Below are positions 22,871 through 36,660 of a stretch of 64,000 bases of DNA, piece after piece (the first letter of the stretch is position 1; every line of letters begins with the position of its first letter). The stretch is taken from positions 10,628,400-10,692,399 of the forward strand of contig CM049322.1 in the NCBI GenBank assembly GCA_026874595.1, in the 5' to 3' direction. Both the position numbers and the translations under genes were made by a program. Under the pieces are notes generated by a model. That model did no database searches. It had not been told where the DNA came from and saw nothing but the letters and a program-made list of their open reading frames with translations. The stretch comes from Sipunculus nudus. Lineage: Eukaryota; Annelida; Sipuncula; Golfingiida; Sipunculidae.

Positions 22871-24493
22871 TATATTTACGTAAGGGTACTCTTTAATTAT
22901 TAAAAAAGAATAGACATTTAATTACCCGGTTTTTTATTGATGGCTCTCATTCGATCAGATGTTTGGTCGTGTTTAAAAATGGAGCTGGATCAGAACGACT
23001 ACTAAACATCCAGTGACCTTATTTTAATTATCAACCAAAACCGCAGATTACGTCTGCACTATTTTATTACAACATAAATTCTCAAAATATTCTCAATGAC
23101 TATCATTTCTATTTTTGAAGCAGATTGACCAAATGATATTGTTTTCACAGTGTAACAGTTGATATCACCTAATGCATTCAGTGAATTAATGTGGAATGTT
23201 CGATGCCTTCGAGGTGGGCAAAGAAATCGGACTGTGATATATGACCGTATGGCTTGTGCTTCAGAGATATCGTGGTAAGCCGATGGCACTACCTCCGAAG
23301 ATTAATGTACGACTCCCTGTTAAAATTGTCTGTGTACAGATTTGCATGAATAAGGTGTTTTCTTTCTTCGAAAGACAAGGTTTTGTCTCGATACATAAGA
23401 ACCTTCGACATTCTACTGGACAAAGCTGCAAATAATTGGCTAGAAAGCAACCTTTTTATATCTGCTACACGAAGACGACAGATCAAAATGGAGTCAATTT
23501 AGATAAGGTATACTTAGCTTATAATTACCATTATAAAATAATAAAACTAATATATTTTTTTAAGGTGACTATTTGTCATCATGAAGATGATGAAGTGTGC
23601 ACCCGTCTCGAACATTTTTGTGACGACGTTTCCTCGGGCACCCACCGCAGCCATAAATATAGGAATTAGTATGTACTGCAATCCTGGGATAAAGTCCATG
23701 TAGATATAGAAAACATGATCCCGATGGCTGAAATATCTCGAATTTTCTGTTAATCGTAATATCTGTACAGAAGTACAGCCAGAAATCAAATCTTATGGTG
23801 TACATACTCAGTTCATGTAATTCAAATGCTCCTTTACTATATCAACGCATAGCCTTTACAATTAAAGTGAGGAAACCATGAAATAACAATGTTTTTTTTT
23901 CCTACACATTATGATTGGGGATTTTTAATCGAATCATAATCCATTTTTAAATTTGTCTACGTTATAGGTCTTTGTTATATATTTCAGTTATAAACGCCAG
24001 AATTTTCACAGTTCTATTTAATTCAGGACTAAGTCAGGACTTGTTGGTACACTGTATAACATACGAAACCCTCGTGGCGTCATAAAATATGTTACAATTT
24101 ATGCCAGGGTAGCCATGTCAGCACAAATTTGGTTTATTGATCATGGGTTGATTCAATATCATTAATATACATATTACATTTCGTAGGGAATGTGTCACTT
24201 CTTACTTGCACCAGTGTTGTTTATCACAGTATGTTGAAAGGATAAGCCGCTCATTCACAAGTGTAATAGGCACTTGGCGAGAAGTGTTTAATATGACATC
24301 AGTATTTCAGGTATCAATTAGGACCATTGCACCAGACATTAGTTGGTAGATTGGGACACACATATGCCGAAAAGTACAATAATTATAACCTGCATGACAA
24401 GTGGAAGCAGTGTGAATCAAAATTAAAACACGGACATAAATAGTCTCCACTATATCATTATAACACAATATCGAACCTACAGATAAGTTTGCT
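22871..24493. other. non-coding stretch, no gene recognised
   Basis: Only short accidental ORFs on both strands are present, some overlapping antiparallel at 23,059-23,805. No splice-bounded exon, RNA gene or repeat terminus was recognised. Confidence 0.45.
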
Positions 24494-24669
24494 CACAGTC
24501 TGATAATCATAGATAGTAAAATTTACGAATATAAATAAAAAAAAATCGTTCAGTTATATACATCATTTTGTAACTGACTCCTAATTCCGTTGGCCTTACA
24601 CGTTTGTTCTAACAACTCAACCTGACAATTGCACATGGACAAAAACAAAATCCTAAACAAATAGACTGA

Positions 24670-24715
<46 letters not shown>

Positions 24716-26850
24716 GTGGTGGTAATAATAATAATAATAAAAATAATAATAATAATAATGCGTGACCAATGCGCACCCCAATTGGAGAATTAAAAGTAAT
24801 TTTTCAAGTTTATACACGATAACCTCAGAAACGTGTTACTATTCTAATGTAGGAGGGATACACGTTTACCTTAGGTCAATAATGATCTCTGCACATGGCA
24901 GAGTTCAGATCACTGCATGTTTGAATGGCATACGTTCATATGTATTTCACGATATACGAGATAAGATTTTAGATGGCAGTTTTAATCTATCCAGCCGCAC
25001 AAAATAGTGAGTTTTTAAATGCATGTTTTGTACGCTGCTCCCATGATCAAGATTTAATGCTGGTCAGGTTAATAAAGACAGAACACTTCCAAGTCAAACT
25101 AGATAATAAAAAATGTTTTAATTTGAAACCCTGTGATAATGAGCACAACCTTCCCGCTATCACACTATTCCCCTGTTGAGGACAGCAATCTACCCAACGC
25201 AGTAATTCAGTTGCATTATCATTAGAAAAGTGACCTACGAATGGCAGCAGAAGGAACAAAATCAGCGCAAAGCCATCATGCCATTCCGCTTCATAGGTCA
25301 ACAAACACAATACAACCAGAAAGGGACTCTAGTTCCATTATCATTACTCCAGTGACCTAGAGATGGTAGCACATCAACACAACAACACAAAAACGACCCC
25401 CCCCCCACCTGCATCAAACACTTCACAAATAAAGGACAATATGAGCTTCACACAACCAGCGCAACATCTCCTCCTTCTGATGATTACTTATATAATTCGG
25501 AGCATGATTTATACAGGTGTAGGCCTTTTGGTAACGGATATTAAAGCCGAACCAGATAACTAGCAGTAACGATTATGATGGCTAAACAACAGTTGCTTAA
25601 GTATTTAATCAGCCTATATAAAAGAATTTCCTTAAATACCAGTTAATAAATATAGTTTAAACGATGTTTATATCTTCCCCTCATGTTAAGCTAGATGTAA
25701 TTACCTGTTGTGGTGAACTAGTCCATGAGCCAAACCCCCAAACAATGAGTTTGACTACAAAATAGGGGGACAAAATGGTGTTATGTTTTTCAGTTACTAC
25801 AGCATCTGAACTGTATGAAAACATGTGATGGACATGCAGCATGCCCAGCTAAATGTCTTTTCGGAGGCCATTTTTAAAACATATCAATTTTTGTGTGTAC
25901 AATTTAATTTTTGGTAAAAATTTCGCTTTTGATCGGTCTTGGCCACAATATTTACCAAGTGCTAATAAAAGGCGAAATATAAATTTCTACAGATACCCAA
26001 ACAAATGTTGATGAATTATTTGAGATGAATATTGTAGTATTGATTCATTTTGTATTAAAAATTAAAAAAAAAAAAAACATTTTTTTTTTTAGAATATATT
26101 TATATATATTGCAAAATAATTAATATATTCCAATAATTTGAAAGTCTAACATATATGTATGAGGAATAATCAAGATATGGCATATTTCCTGCAATATTTA
26201 ATAGTTTTTAAGCTTTTGAAGTGATGCAGTGTGATAATAAGAGTAAAATTACCTAATATCGCCCGTCAGCAATCAAGTTATAGTAGTTTAAATAAATCAT
26301 TAAAGAGGTCAAGAGGTCACCTTTTATCATCCTATATTGTCAAAATGTTGAAAATTCTAACAAAGTGTACCTTCTGATTAGACAAGAATCAGGATTTCAA
26401 AACAGAAAAACAAGGCCTACAGGCCTAATGCGAACCTGTGCCATGGGATATACATCACTTTGAATAATGCTTCCATGATAACATGCTTGATCATTATACG
26501 AAAAGTGCTTGATTGCTTTTCAATACATGTGTGACACGTACATGTACATAACAAGTACCAATCATTTTGAACCCAAGTGCAAGCACCAAATACACAACGT
26601 CACTCATGGTAAAAACGCTTATATACAACACAAACTGATTGTAAATGGCATGACGAGTTTTGTGTATAAGAAAGCCATTCAGCAATTTCAGGCTGAAATA
26701 TAAAATCAACACTTCTTTAAACAGGAACATACACTGTGCAAAAATCTTTTAAGTCCGTGACAGTCATCAACGATGCATTGACATGCCAACATTTCAGGTT
26801 GATACATGAAATGTTCTTGAGTTTGGTCAACATCGTTGACAAAGCTCAAC
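24494..26850. repeat. segmental duplication copy D
   Basis: Near-identical to E (30,119-32,461) along its full length, including an (AAT)n tract, a poly-C tract at 25,379-25,387 and short indels. It begins at CACAGTCTGATAATC and ends at AAAGCTCAACTGA, where copy C follows without a gap. ORFs shared by D and E (24,762-25,007; 24,973-25,179; 25,363-25,563) have no recognisable domain. Confidence 0.95.
24676..24760. repeat. (AAT)n microsatellite
   Basis: Two runs of ATA/AAT repeat separated by AGTGGTGGTAATAAT. The E copy at 30,297-30,381 has the same structure with slightly different run lengths. Confidence 0.95.
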
Positions 26851-29800
26851 TGAAACCAAGAAATGGAGAAAGTTAATGCTTGCAAAACAAATGATATCAT
26901 TGAAATATGATAATAATTTGGTCTGCAAACATGTAAGCTTTTCCAAAAGCAGGTTTGACCATTTGCTATGAAGTTATGCAGTTGGGGCAACTTTCTCTAA
27001 ATCTGCATTATTGAATATTATGTCTTTAGATTGTGTCAAACCTCAAGGTGGGGTCACATGCTGCTACAGCCCCATTTAAACTTTGAGGCAAAATCACCCC
27101 AGATTTATGCAAAATCTGGGGTGTGCGGCATCCCTGTAAAGTCACCCAATCCTTCTCATATAGGACCCTCAATGAGCTGACCAGCTGTATCATCTGGTTA
27201 TGAAAGGCCGCATTGACAGCTAGGGTGGAGGCTTAAAAGGACCTATCAGTACCTGCTGGGACGTGAAGTTTATTCTTACTGTGTCCAACAAATGATATGT
27301 GTACGTGTTGCAATATGCACCGATACCTGTAACTGTAATTAATAAAAAATACAAGTAAAACTGCATAGAGCAGAAATGTTGTATCTGCCGGAAAGCATTC
27401 GGTTAAGCAACGGATTAAAAGTTAAATGTAATCTTTTCATGAGGTGTGAACATGTATAAGATGATATTTACGATATATACTACATGGAGATATGAGTATG
27501 AAACCGCTGGTCTGTTTGAATGCTTCATAGTTAAAAACCGTCCCGTTGTTCCTAGAATGGCAATATAAAATTAAAAAAAAATAATCATTCATGGCCAAGG
27601 TCTAAACATATCATGCCTAAACATATCAAAACATTTCATTATGACTAATTATCCGGTGTAAATTGAGCAGACTCATTGAGGTATGTAACAATCTGCATTA
27701 ATAAAATTCCGATTGATTTTTTTTTTATCATTGAGCAATTACTCTTTTAATATCAACGTGTTTTATGTACCCAAATCTCTAATATCTGCAATATTTTAAA
27801 TACTCAATTGCACAACAGAAAAATATGTATTACCTTAAGTTAAAGAGTCACAAATGATCAAAGTGAATGTGGCGTGCATGTTAATTAATAAGAATGAGTT
27901 TTGTTCAAGGTACCAATTTTTTATTGGGTGCATAAACTAATTAATAAATGTTCCTGTCATTGAGGTTTATTTTTATAATAGTTTATTCTAAATAAAGATG
28001 CATTATTAACAATACTCTCATTTTGATCAAGATGCTAATCATGGATATAGCATTGTGTACATTTCCTGCAGGTAAAACAATTGAACATTTCGGTTTCACA
28101 GACCAGATATACTGTTGCGGATGTCATATGAATCAACGCAAGTTGTGACGCATACACCTTTATTGAGGACAAACAAGCTTATCACGCACGTCGTGCATAG
28201 GATAAAATGGAAAAAAGCACAAAAGTGATGAAACTAAGAAAAAGAATATGTGGTAATAAAACAAATGTGACAACATGCACAAATTGATAAATACACAAAA
28301 TATTACAGAAAATAAAGCTTGGAATGCATACATCATTACGTATCAAATATATCTCCAAATACCATTGGTTACACACCCAAGACAAACCACATCTAATTAT
28401 GTAAACTCCTATATTTAACAGAGAATCCAATATACAGACACGTCTATGGATGCACAGTTAATGTTATGAATATGGGAATATCGGAAATATCGCAACATAC
28501 AGCATAGAGCGATCGCAGGGCACTTAACCGATCAGGACATAGCGTGGTTCCAATTAAACAGGAACTCCTACACAGAAATTAAAAGGCTGATTCAATTTTA
28601 AAATTACCCATTGAAAATACCAATTTATAGGTATATATTTAAAGTTGCATTCTCGAAATTCCAGAATGGTCATTTTTAACAAGATTCCAACCCGGATGCA
28701 TTAAGAAGCAATTACAGAAGCTGGTACAGAAAAAGCACACTTTTGAACAAAGAAACTGACAAGAAACACAAGCGAAAGCGCAGTAAAACAGTGCACAACT
28801 ACTGTAAGTATAGCGGCAAACCAGAACATGAAGAGAGATGTGCTCCGCCTGCAGATCTGTGTGCACCAAGTGTAAGAAACGTTATCGATTGGCAATAGTG
28901 ACAAGCGAAACAGGCCATACAGTGCAGGCCAACATCATGTCGGGGAGGAATTTAAACATACAGTACATGGCAAAACGTCAGTGCTAACACACGCAAGTGA
29001 CAGAACTGAGACACTTTGCTTACAACTTGACTTTATAGCTACATGCAGCACCGTGACATTGAATCATTATCAAAAACTCACCGATCAACCGCCGAAACCT
29101 TCAGCAACCAAGTTAAAGCTTTACCACGGATCCGGCGTTCTGCCAATCGCAAAGATGAAACTGAAATGACGAGTTCAATATATCTCAAAGACGATATACT
29201 TTAAAATAAAAGTTCAGTGAGCAATCAGTACTTATGTACCGAGTTCGTTCCGATTTCAGTGTGCGTAGATGAGTGTTTTTTTTATAATAAGATATTTCCA
29301 ACACTCTATGGAGTGCATACTTGAGACTAAAGAAACAGTATCAAGTTATGGTTAATAGTGTGTACCAACCACTTGACAATGTAAAACATGCCATGTGTGT
29401 AACATGTTAGGAATTTTAAATCACTCAGTGTACCAGGTGCAAATACCAATAGTGCCTGTGTTACACTCCTTAAACAGTTACAAAATGTAAAAGTATTTAT
29501 AATTACCGTCATATAAGTCAAGAGTATTTCTTGGGCTCGTGGCACATATTCCCCGTTTTGCGTCCCTGTTTGCACTGGCGCATCCTGGTGCCCTTATACT
29601 ACGGTCGACCACTGTTTTGAATCTAAAACCGGGTTGAATTCTGTAATGACGGTCTTTCTAAGGCTTAGGCCTTAGCCCTTTACTCCTGCTTAGGCTCTCC
29701 TATGAGCTATTTAAGGTGCCAGTAGGGTTATGGAATGGTTTTCAACAGATTATCCTCGGTTATCCAGGGCCCAAAGAGGGTGCCATTAGGTCACTAGTAC

Positions 29801-30110
29801 GGTCGCCCCCGTTTTGGCAGGGCGCCAGTGCAGCATGAATATGTTTACTGAGTTCACTAGGGTCCAATGCGGTGATTACCGGAGGCCACACGGGCTTACC
29901 CCGAAATAATGAATACTTATTTTGCTAATTGATCAATCAATTTTATTGATTTTTGTACTGTAATAAGCATCTATAACAATTAGAAATATCCTCTTTCATT
30001 TATTTTTCTGACAAACATTTATTGAAGAAAAAAAAAAAAACCAGAACAATGCATTTATGCAATATTGATGTCTGTGGCATATAAAAATCAGGGAAACTGG
30101 CTGCAACGAT
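26851..30110. repeat. segmental duplication copy C
   Basis: It begins at CTGAAACCAAGAAATGGAG, equivalent to A 8,737, which is about 550 bases upstream of exon 1, so no exon 1 is present. It then follows A/B with internal deletions (the A 9,365-9,730 equivalent is missing, and another is near 27,533). From 27,560 to 30,107 it follows B closely. It is flanked by D on the left and E on the right. Confidence 0.9.
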
Positions 30111-30118
30111 CACATCAT

Positions 30119-30294
30119 TACAGTCTAATAATCATAGATAATAAAATTTACGAATATAAATAAAAAAAAATCGTTCAGTTATATACATCATTTTGTAACT
30201 GACTCCTAATTCCGTTGGCCTTACACGTTTGTTCTAACAACTCAACCTGACAATTGCACATGGACAAAAACAAAATCCTAAACAAATAGACTGA

Positions 30295-30337
<43 letters not shown>

Positions 30338-30341
30338 GTGG

Positions 30342-30382
<41 letters not shown>

Positions 30383-32461
30383 CGTGACCAATGCGCACCC
30401 CAATTGGAGAATTAAAAGTAATTTTTCAAGTTTATACACGATAACCTCAGAAACGTGTTACTATTCTAATGTAGAAGGGATACAAGTTTACCTTAGGTCA
30501 ATAATGATCTCTGCACATGGCAGAGTTCAGATCACTGCATGTTTGAATGGCTTACGTTCATATGTATTTCACGATATACGAGATAAGATTTTAGATGGCA
30601 GTTTTAATCTATCCAGCCGCACAAAATAGTGAGTTTTTAAATGCATGTTTTGTACGCTGCTCCCATGATCAAGATTTAATGCTGGTCAGGTTAATAAAGA
30701 CAAAACACTTCCAAGTCAAACTAGATAATAAAAAATGTTTTAATTTGAAACCCTGTGATAATGAGCACAACCTTCCCGCTATCACACTATTCCCCTGTTG
30801 AGGACAGCAATCTACCCAACGCAGTAATTCAGTTGCATTATCATTAACCTACGAATGGCAGCAGAAGGAACAAAACCAGCGCAAAGCCATCATGCCATTC
30901 CGCTTCATAGGTCAACAAACACAATACAACCAGAAAGGGACTCTAGTTCCATTATCATTACTCCAGTGATCTAGAGATGGCAGCACATCAACACAACAAC
31001 ACAAAAACGACCCCCCCCCCCCCACCTGCATCAAACACTTCACAAATAAAGGACAATATGAGCTTCACACAACCAGCGCAACATCTCCTCCTTCTGATGA
31101 TTACTTATATAATTCGGAGCATGATTTATACAGGTGTAGGCCTTTTGGTAACGGATATTAAAGCCGAACCAGATAACTAGCAGTAACGATTATGATGGCT
31201 AAACAACAGTTGCTTGAGTATTTAATCAGCCTATATAAAATAATTTCCTTAAATACCAGTTAATAAATATAGTTTAAACGATGTTTATATCTTCCCCTCA
31301 TGTTAAGCTAGATGTAATTACCTGTTGTGGTGAACTAGTCCATGAGACAAACCCCCCAACAATGAGTTTGACTACAAAATAGGGGGACAAAATGGTGTTA
31401 TGTTTTTCAGTTACTACAGCATCTGAACTGTATGAAAACATGTGATGGACATGCAGCATGCCCAGCTAAATGTCTTTTCAGAGGCCATTTTTAAAACATA
31501 TTAATTTATGTGTGTACAATTTTATTTTTGGTAATAATTTGGCTTTTGATCGGTCTTGGCCACAATTTTTACCAAGTGCTAATAAAAGGCGAAATATAAC
31601 TTTCTACAGATACACAAACAAATGTTGATGAATTATTTGAGATGAATATTGAAGTATTGATTCATTTTGTATTAAAAATAAAAAAAAAATATTTTTTAGA
31701 ATATATTTATATATATATTGCAAAATAATTAATATATTCCAATAATTTGAATGTCTACCATATATGTATAAGAAATAATCAAGAAATGGCATATTTCCAG
31801 CAATATTTAATAGTTTTTAGGCTTTTGAAGTGATGCTGTGTGATAATAAGAGTAAAATTACCTAATATCGCCCGTCAGCAATCAAGTTATAGTAGTTTAA
31901 ATAAATCATTAAAGAGGTCAAGAGGTCACCTTTTATCATCCTATATTGTCAAAATGTTGAAAAATCTAACAAAGTGTACCTTCTGATTAGACAAGAATCA
32001 GGATTTCAAAAAAGAAAAACAAGGCCTACAGGCCTAATGCGAACCTGTGCCATGGGATATACATCACTTTGAATAATGCTTCCATGATAACATGCTTGAT
32101 CATTATACGAAAGTGCTTGATTGCTTTTCAATACATGTGTGACACGTACATGTACATAACAAGTACCAATCATTTTGAACCCAAGTGCAAGCACCAAACA
32201 CACAACGTCACTCATAGTAAAAACGCTTATATACAACACAAACTGATTGTAAATGGCATGACGAGTTTTGTGTATAATAAAGCCATTCAGCAATTTCAGG
32301 CTGAAATATAAAATCAAAACTTCTTTAAACAGGAACATACACTGTGCAAAAAATCTTTTAAGTTCGTGACAGTCATCAACGATGCATTGACATGCCAACA
32401 TTTCAGGTTGATACATGAAATGTTCTTGAGTTTGGTCAACATCGTTGACAAAGCTCAACTG
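30119..32461. repeat. segmental duplication copy E
   Basis: Matches D almost base for base. It starts directly after copy C (CATTACAGTCTAATAATC junction) and ends at AAAGCTCAACTGAGG, after which D and E flanks differ. A small deletion near 30,846 removes part of the ATTAGAAAAGTGACC segment present in D. Confidence 0.95.
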
Positions 32462-34790
32462 AGGAAGGTAGTTGCCCCCAATGTCAACTGTGGCTTAGTG
32501 CCAGGTGTATCTACTGACCTTTACCGGGCTGCACTGACTGTACCTTTATTCTGTTGCCTAATCTGAAACAATTGGCGTTCTGCTAAAGATAAAAAATAGA
32601 TAGAGACAAAAGCTTGGCCTGTCGCCAACTGTGAATTAGTCGGCAGTCTGTCAAGCTGTTAATAGATACAGACAAAATCTTGGCCTCTCGTTAAAAATGT
32701 TACAGACTGAAAGACTCTGGTTACTTGATTTTTTTCAGGCTGACATATTCATAAATTTTCTATCAAAATGTTTAGTCCATTGAAAGTAAAACCAGAATCC
32801 AGATTTTTTTTTTCGTGCATTTATCTTACACATAAGTTAGACATGGACCAGTAACTTGTATGTTGCCAGTAGACCTCTGCTTTTATACAAAGAGAACTCA
32901 GTCTGTTACTAAAACAAATGTACTAGCTTTGTTTACTAAATTTACTATTTAAATATCCTTTCATTTAAAACGGTCAACTATTTCAGCCGAAATCATTTAA
33001 GTAAACTCCGATCATAGAAAGCCATAAAGAATCGTTTTGGTGCAAATTTTACAGAATCTGAAACAACAGGTTTGCAGAAAAAGACTATTGCAGCCCTCAG
33101 TTTGATACTTAGTTTGATACAGACCAACTTCAGCTTTCCTTGATCAATGTACTCGGTGTATTCTTATATAACTATTCTTATAATAAATATTTCAGTAATC
33201 CCTAACCGCTCTAAAAGTATACAAGAATGTGTGATGAACACTCCGGACTTCCAGTTAAAGACCGGCTTTTGGCTACACCTACACACAACTACCCCATGTA
33301 AGGGGGCATGATAAGCAGGGAACATGATAAGACCTGAAATAAACACAAAGGCAGATTACCTATGGTGGAATCCAGGATATTCAACTTAATAAGTAACTTA
33401 ATATCTTGAAAACAAACATTACACACACGAGCGGGTTTTTTTGGAGCATTCAATATGGCTGGATTCGGTCATAATTATCTCTAGAGAAAATATGTTGTCT
33501 TGTACACAAGCATATACCATAACATTTTCAGAAACTTTACATACTTTACAGTCTCTGTAATAAGAATTAAACAACATATAACGCATAAACCAAATACGTT
33601 ACAAATAAAGGAATATAATTATTGTCAGTTAAAAGTTCCTGTAGAGTTTCTATGACGTAGTGAAATTGAAATAGGTAATTAAAATTGTTTATTGCATATT
33701 AAATAAACAATAGCTTGGGTTAAACTTAACGATATTATGCTTTATGAAATCGTTAACTGTGATTTTGTTAATAATCATACAATAAACAACATAAATTGTT
33801 AAAAGTAAAATAAACATTACAAATTCGTTTTTTTTTTTTTATTATTAAGGTGTTTATTTTGTTTAGCTCAACTGACTTTTGATTTGACACTAATAAGGAC
33901 GCATGTGCTCTGTGATAAAAAGGTGTTGAAACATGGCGTGAAATCTATGTTGGGTCACCAAAATTACTCTGATGTTTTAAGTGGCCCCCTTGAAGAGCAA
34001 ATATTTTATAGGTTCTATTTCAGATTACTTTTTTACACGAATGACGAATGTGAATATCTCATTCACTCCCCAGTAAAAGAAAAATCTATTCGTTAAAATA
34101 GCCACGTCTATAAAAGGTGGAAAAACATTTTAAACTGGGTCATCTACTTTTCCTTAAGTAGCTGGTCACTATAGCTAATCATTATTATGTGAAAATGAAT
34201 CTTATTATATGCCATATACATATATTATACGTTGTCTAAGACCAATTTCTTGTCAACATTTGATAGATTTATAGTTTTAAGAGATTACATTTATCAGTGA
34301 CACATGTCTATGTTAAATCAAACATAAAATACTGTATGCGGCGCTGGTATTTAGTCATCAGACAAATGCTGGATCAGAAAGCCCACAGACGTTCAGGATT
34401 TCTGACCAATATGTTAAGAATTTCTTCTGTCGAAGGACTTCAAAACTGAGATGTAAAAATCATTAAGAAATTACGGGATTGATTTGCCTTCAATATTTCA
34501 TGAGGGCATAATTAATTGTTTGAGAACATTTCTCTTTGATTTCCGTTTAAGTCGAAAACATACGTTTAACGTTTTGTGTCCTTATTCTAGAATTTGAGTA
34601 AATATTCTTAGAAAATGTCTAAAATTTCTAGGCATAACCACTTTGCGGTTAAAAGTCCATGCATGTTTCCATTCATTCATCAATAAGAGTGGTTCATTAT
34701 GTACGTTTTGTAAAACCATCCATTCTTTGTGACAATTTGTCTTACATATTAATTCGTTCACTCAATGAGTCCGTCATTCAGTAATCTTTT
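32462..34790. other. non-coding stretch, no gene recognised
   Basis: Unique-looking AT-rich sequence. A short near-duplicate of the words GGCCTGTCGCCAACTGTG / GATACAGACAAAATCTTGGCC occurs at 32,590-32,695. A poly-T tract lies at 33,828-33,840. No exon or element termini were recognised. Confidence 0.45.
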
Positions 34791-34796
34791 ATTGTC

Positions 34797-35260
34797 CAGG
34801 CTTTAAGATAAATAAAAAAATCAACATTCAAATATTTTTTGCACGTTACTTTTTTTTCTGTTATATATAGTAATGAAATGTATATTCCAATAATTTTTGC
34901 TCATTTATCCATAAAGAGGTTCACCATTGTAGTGTTATAAATGGCGGAAAGACCTAATTATAAATGAATGTAATATAAAAAATGGGTTTTAAAAGTCGAA
35001 ACATTTTAATATATTAAAATGTTTGGTTTTAAGATAAATCTAAAAATTTACATTCAAATATATTGTTGGACGTTACATTTTCCTGAAATATATAATAATG
35101 AAATGTATATTCCAATTATTTCTGTTCATTGATCCATAAGGAGGTTCACCGTTGTCCTGCTGTAAATAGGGGAAAGACCTAATAGTAAATTGATATAATA
35201 TAAAAAACAGGGTTTAAAAAGTCGAAATCTTTTATATATCTAAATATTTGGCAGTAAAGT
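34797..35260. repeat. two tandem copies of a ~230-base unit
   Basis: Unit 1 (34,797-35,026) and unit 2 (35,027-35,260) share TTTAAGATAAAT, AATGAAATGTATATTCCAAT, CCATAA(A/G)GAGGTTCACC, GGAAAGACCTAAT and AAAAGTCGAAA in the same order. Divergence is moderate. Confidence 0.85.
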
Positions 35261-35412
35261 GTTCACATCCCTTGCCTTTTTAGGGTAAATAAACTATGCT
35301 TTTTAATTATAATACACATTGTTCAAAAGGTATGAAACATTCTTTATTATAATACGTGTGTCCATGAAAATGAAAAGGTGGCTTTTTTATGGCATTATAG
35401 TAAATGAAATTA

Positions 35413-35461
<49 letters not shown>
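35413..35461. repeat. (TA)n microsatellite
   Basis: About 48 bases of alternating TA between the tandem unit and the inverted fragment of D/E. Confidence 0.95.
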
Positions 35462-35465
<4 letters not shown>

Positions 35466-35479
35466 TTAATATTTACCTC

Positions 35480-35760
35480 ATATTATTCATAAACATTTGT
35501 TTGGGTATATGTAGAAAGTTATGTTTCGTCATTTTGACAGCTCTTGGTAAACATAATGTGGACCAGACCGATCACGAACCAAATAATTAACAAAAATTAG
35601 ATTGTATTAAAAAAAGTGCACATAATTCAAAGATGGTCGCCAAAAAGACATTAAGCTGGGCATGCTGCACGTCCATCACATGTTTTCATACAGTTCAGAT
35701 ACCGTAGTAACTGAAAAAAACATAATGGCATTTAGTCCCCAATTTGGTAGTCAACACTGT
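35480..35760 (-). repeat. inverted, diverged fragment of the D/E block
   Basis: The reverse complement matches 25,752-26,025 of D (and the same part of E): CATGCTGCACGTCCATCACA, TTTTCATACAGTTCAGAT, CGATC near the middle, and CATTTGTTTGGGTAT at the left end. It is more diverged than D is from E, so it predates the D/E duplication or belongs to a dispersed repeat contained in D/E. Confidence 0.8.
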
Positions 35761-36309
35761 TCTGGCTCTTGGACTAAACTGGTATCTCTCAGTGCTAACA
35801 ATATAAGGATAGGGCCGGCATCACTGCCGCCATGTTCGGCAAACAATATTATTTATTTGCATATAAGAAATATGGAATTGCATTCAACTTTTATCATTGG
35901 CTTCCCTGCGTTGGCGCTTATGACCAAAAAATCAAAAGCTTTGTGACAACAAATAATGACAGAGAGAAGCTGTGTCTTTGTTGGTGAGGTCTGGCTCCAT
36001 ATCTATCACAACGTAGCGCATATTATACGTGGGTTTGCCATTGACTTCTCCCGTTTCATTTGTTGCTAACATATGACAATACATTAAGCTTATGTAAGTG
36101 TTACATCTGAATAAGTCCCACCAGGTTGGCATTATGCAGGCGAGTCAAGTCTCATTGTCTCGGGATTGTGGTTAACACATCTTATAGGCCTGACGTACAG
36201 TGGTTTTATGTTGATAAGCTCTTATTTGACGCACACACAATGGTGTCCTGCTTTGTGTGTATGTGCAATGCCTCCAACAATTCAACTGAACTGAATGAAT
36301 GGCTGTGAA

Positions 36310-36660
36310 AGGATGGGGGCCTGGACAGTTGAGCGGTAAAATGCTCGGCCTTTTCCGCTGGCGACCTGGGTTCGATCCCCGGTGACGCTATGAGAGTTGG
36401 TTGTAGATTCCCGTCCAAGGTCGGTGGTTCTCTCCGGATTCTCCGGTGCCCTTAACCTCTCTAACTACAATCTTCAACTCTATCAGTATCTTCCATTTTC
36501 ACCCTAAATTATCTTTCTGTATACCGACTCTATCTGTTAAACTTTGTCGTTGCTAAGAGAGCCAGTGCAAGCCGGATTATCTGGAGAATAGTGACTGGCT
36601 CGGGCGCCGTCTTCACTTTCTGTCAAGCAGGACAGACACGAAACCGCCAAAAAAAATTAT
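36310..36660 (+). mobile_element. tRNA-derived SINE, ~350 bases
   Basis: The head is tRNA-like, with an A-box region CAGTTGAGCGGTAAAATG and a B box GGGTTCGATCCCC (36,369-36,381). A non-tRNA body follows (CTCCGGATTCTCCGGTGCCC, a motif style common in invertebrate SINEs). The 3' end GACACGAAACCGCCAAAAAAA resembles a SINE tail. A family name is not assigned. The minus-strand ORF across it (PGIEPRSPAEKAEHFTA) is the usual false ORF of a tRNA-like head. Confidence 0.75.

Noticed and set aside
30384-31180. Three consecutive plus-strand ORFs conserved between D and E
   Set aside because: D and E are nearly identical throughout, so conservation is uninformative. There are no splice sites or domains to support them.
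36206-36418. Minus-strand ORF with SPGIEPRSPAEKAEHFTAQL
   Set aside because: This is the typical false ORF produced by the tRNA-like head of a SINE; the B box lies in it.
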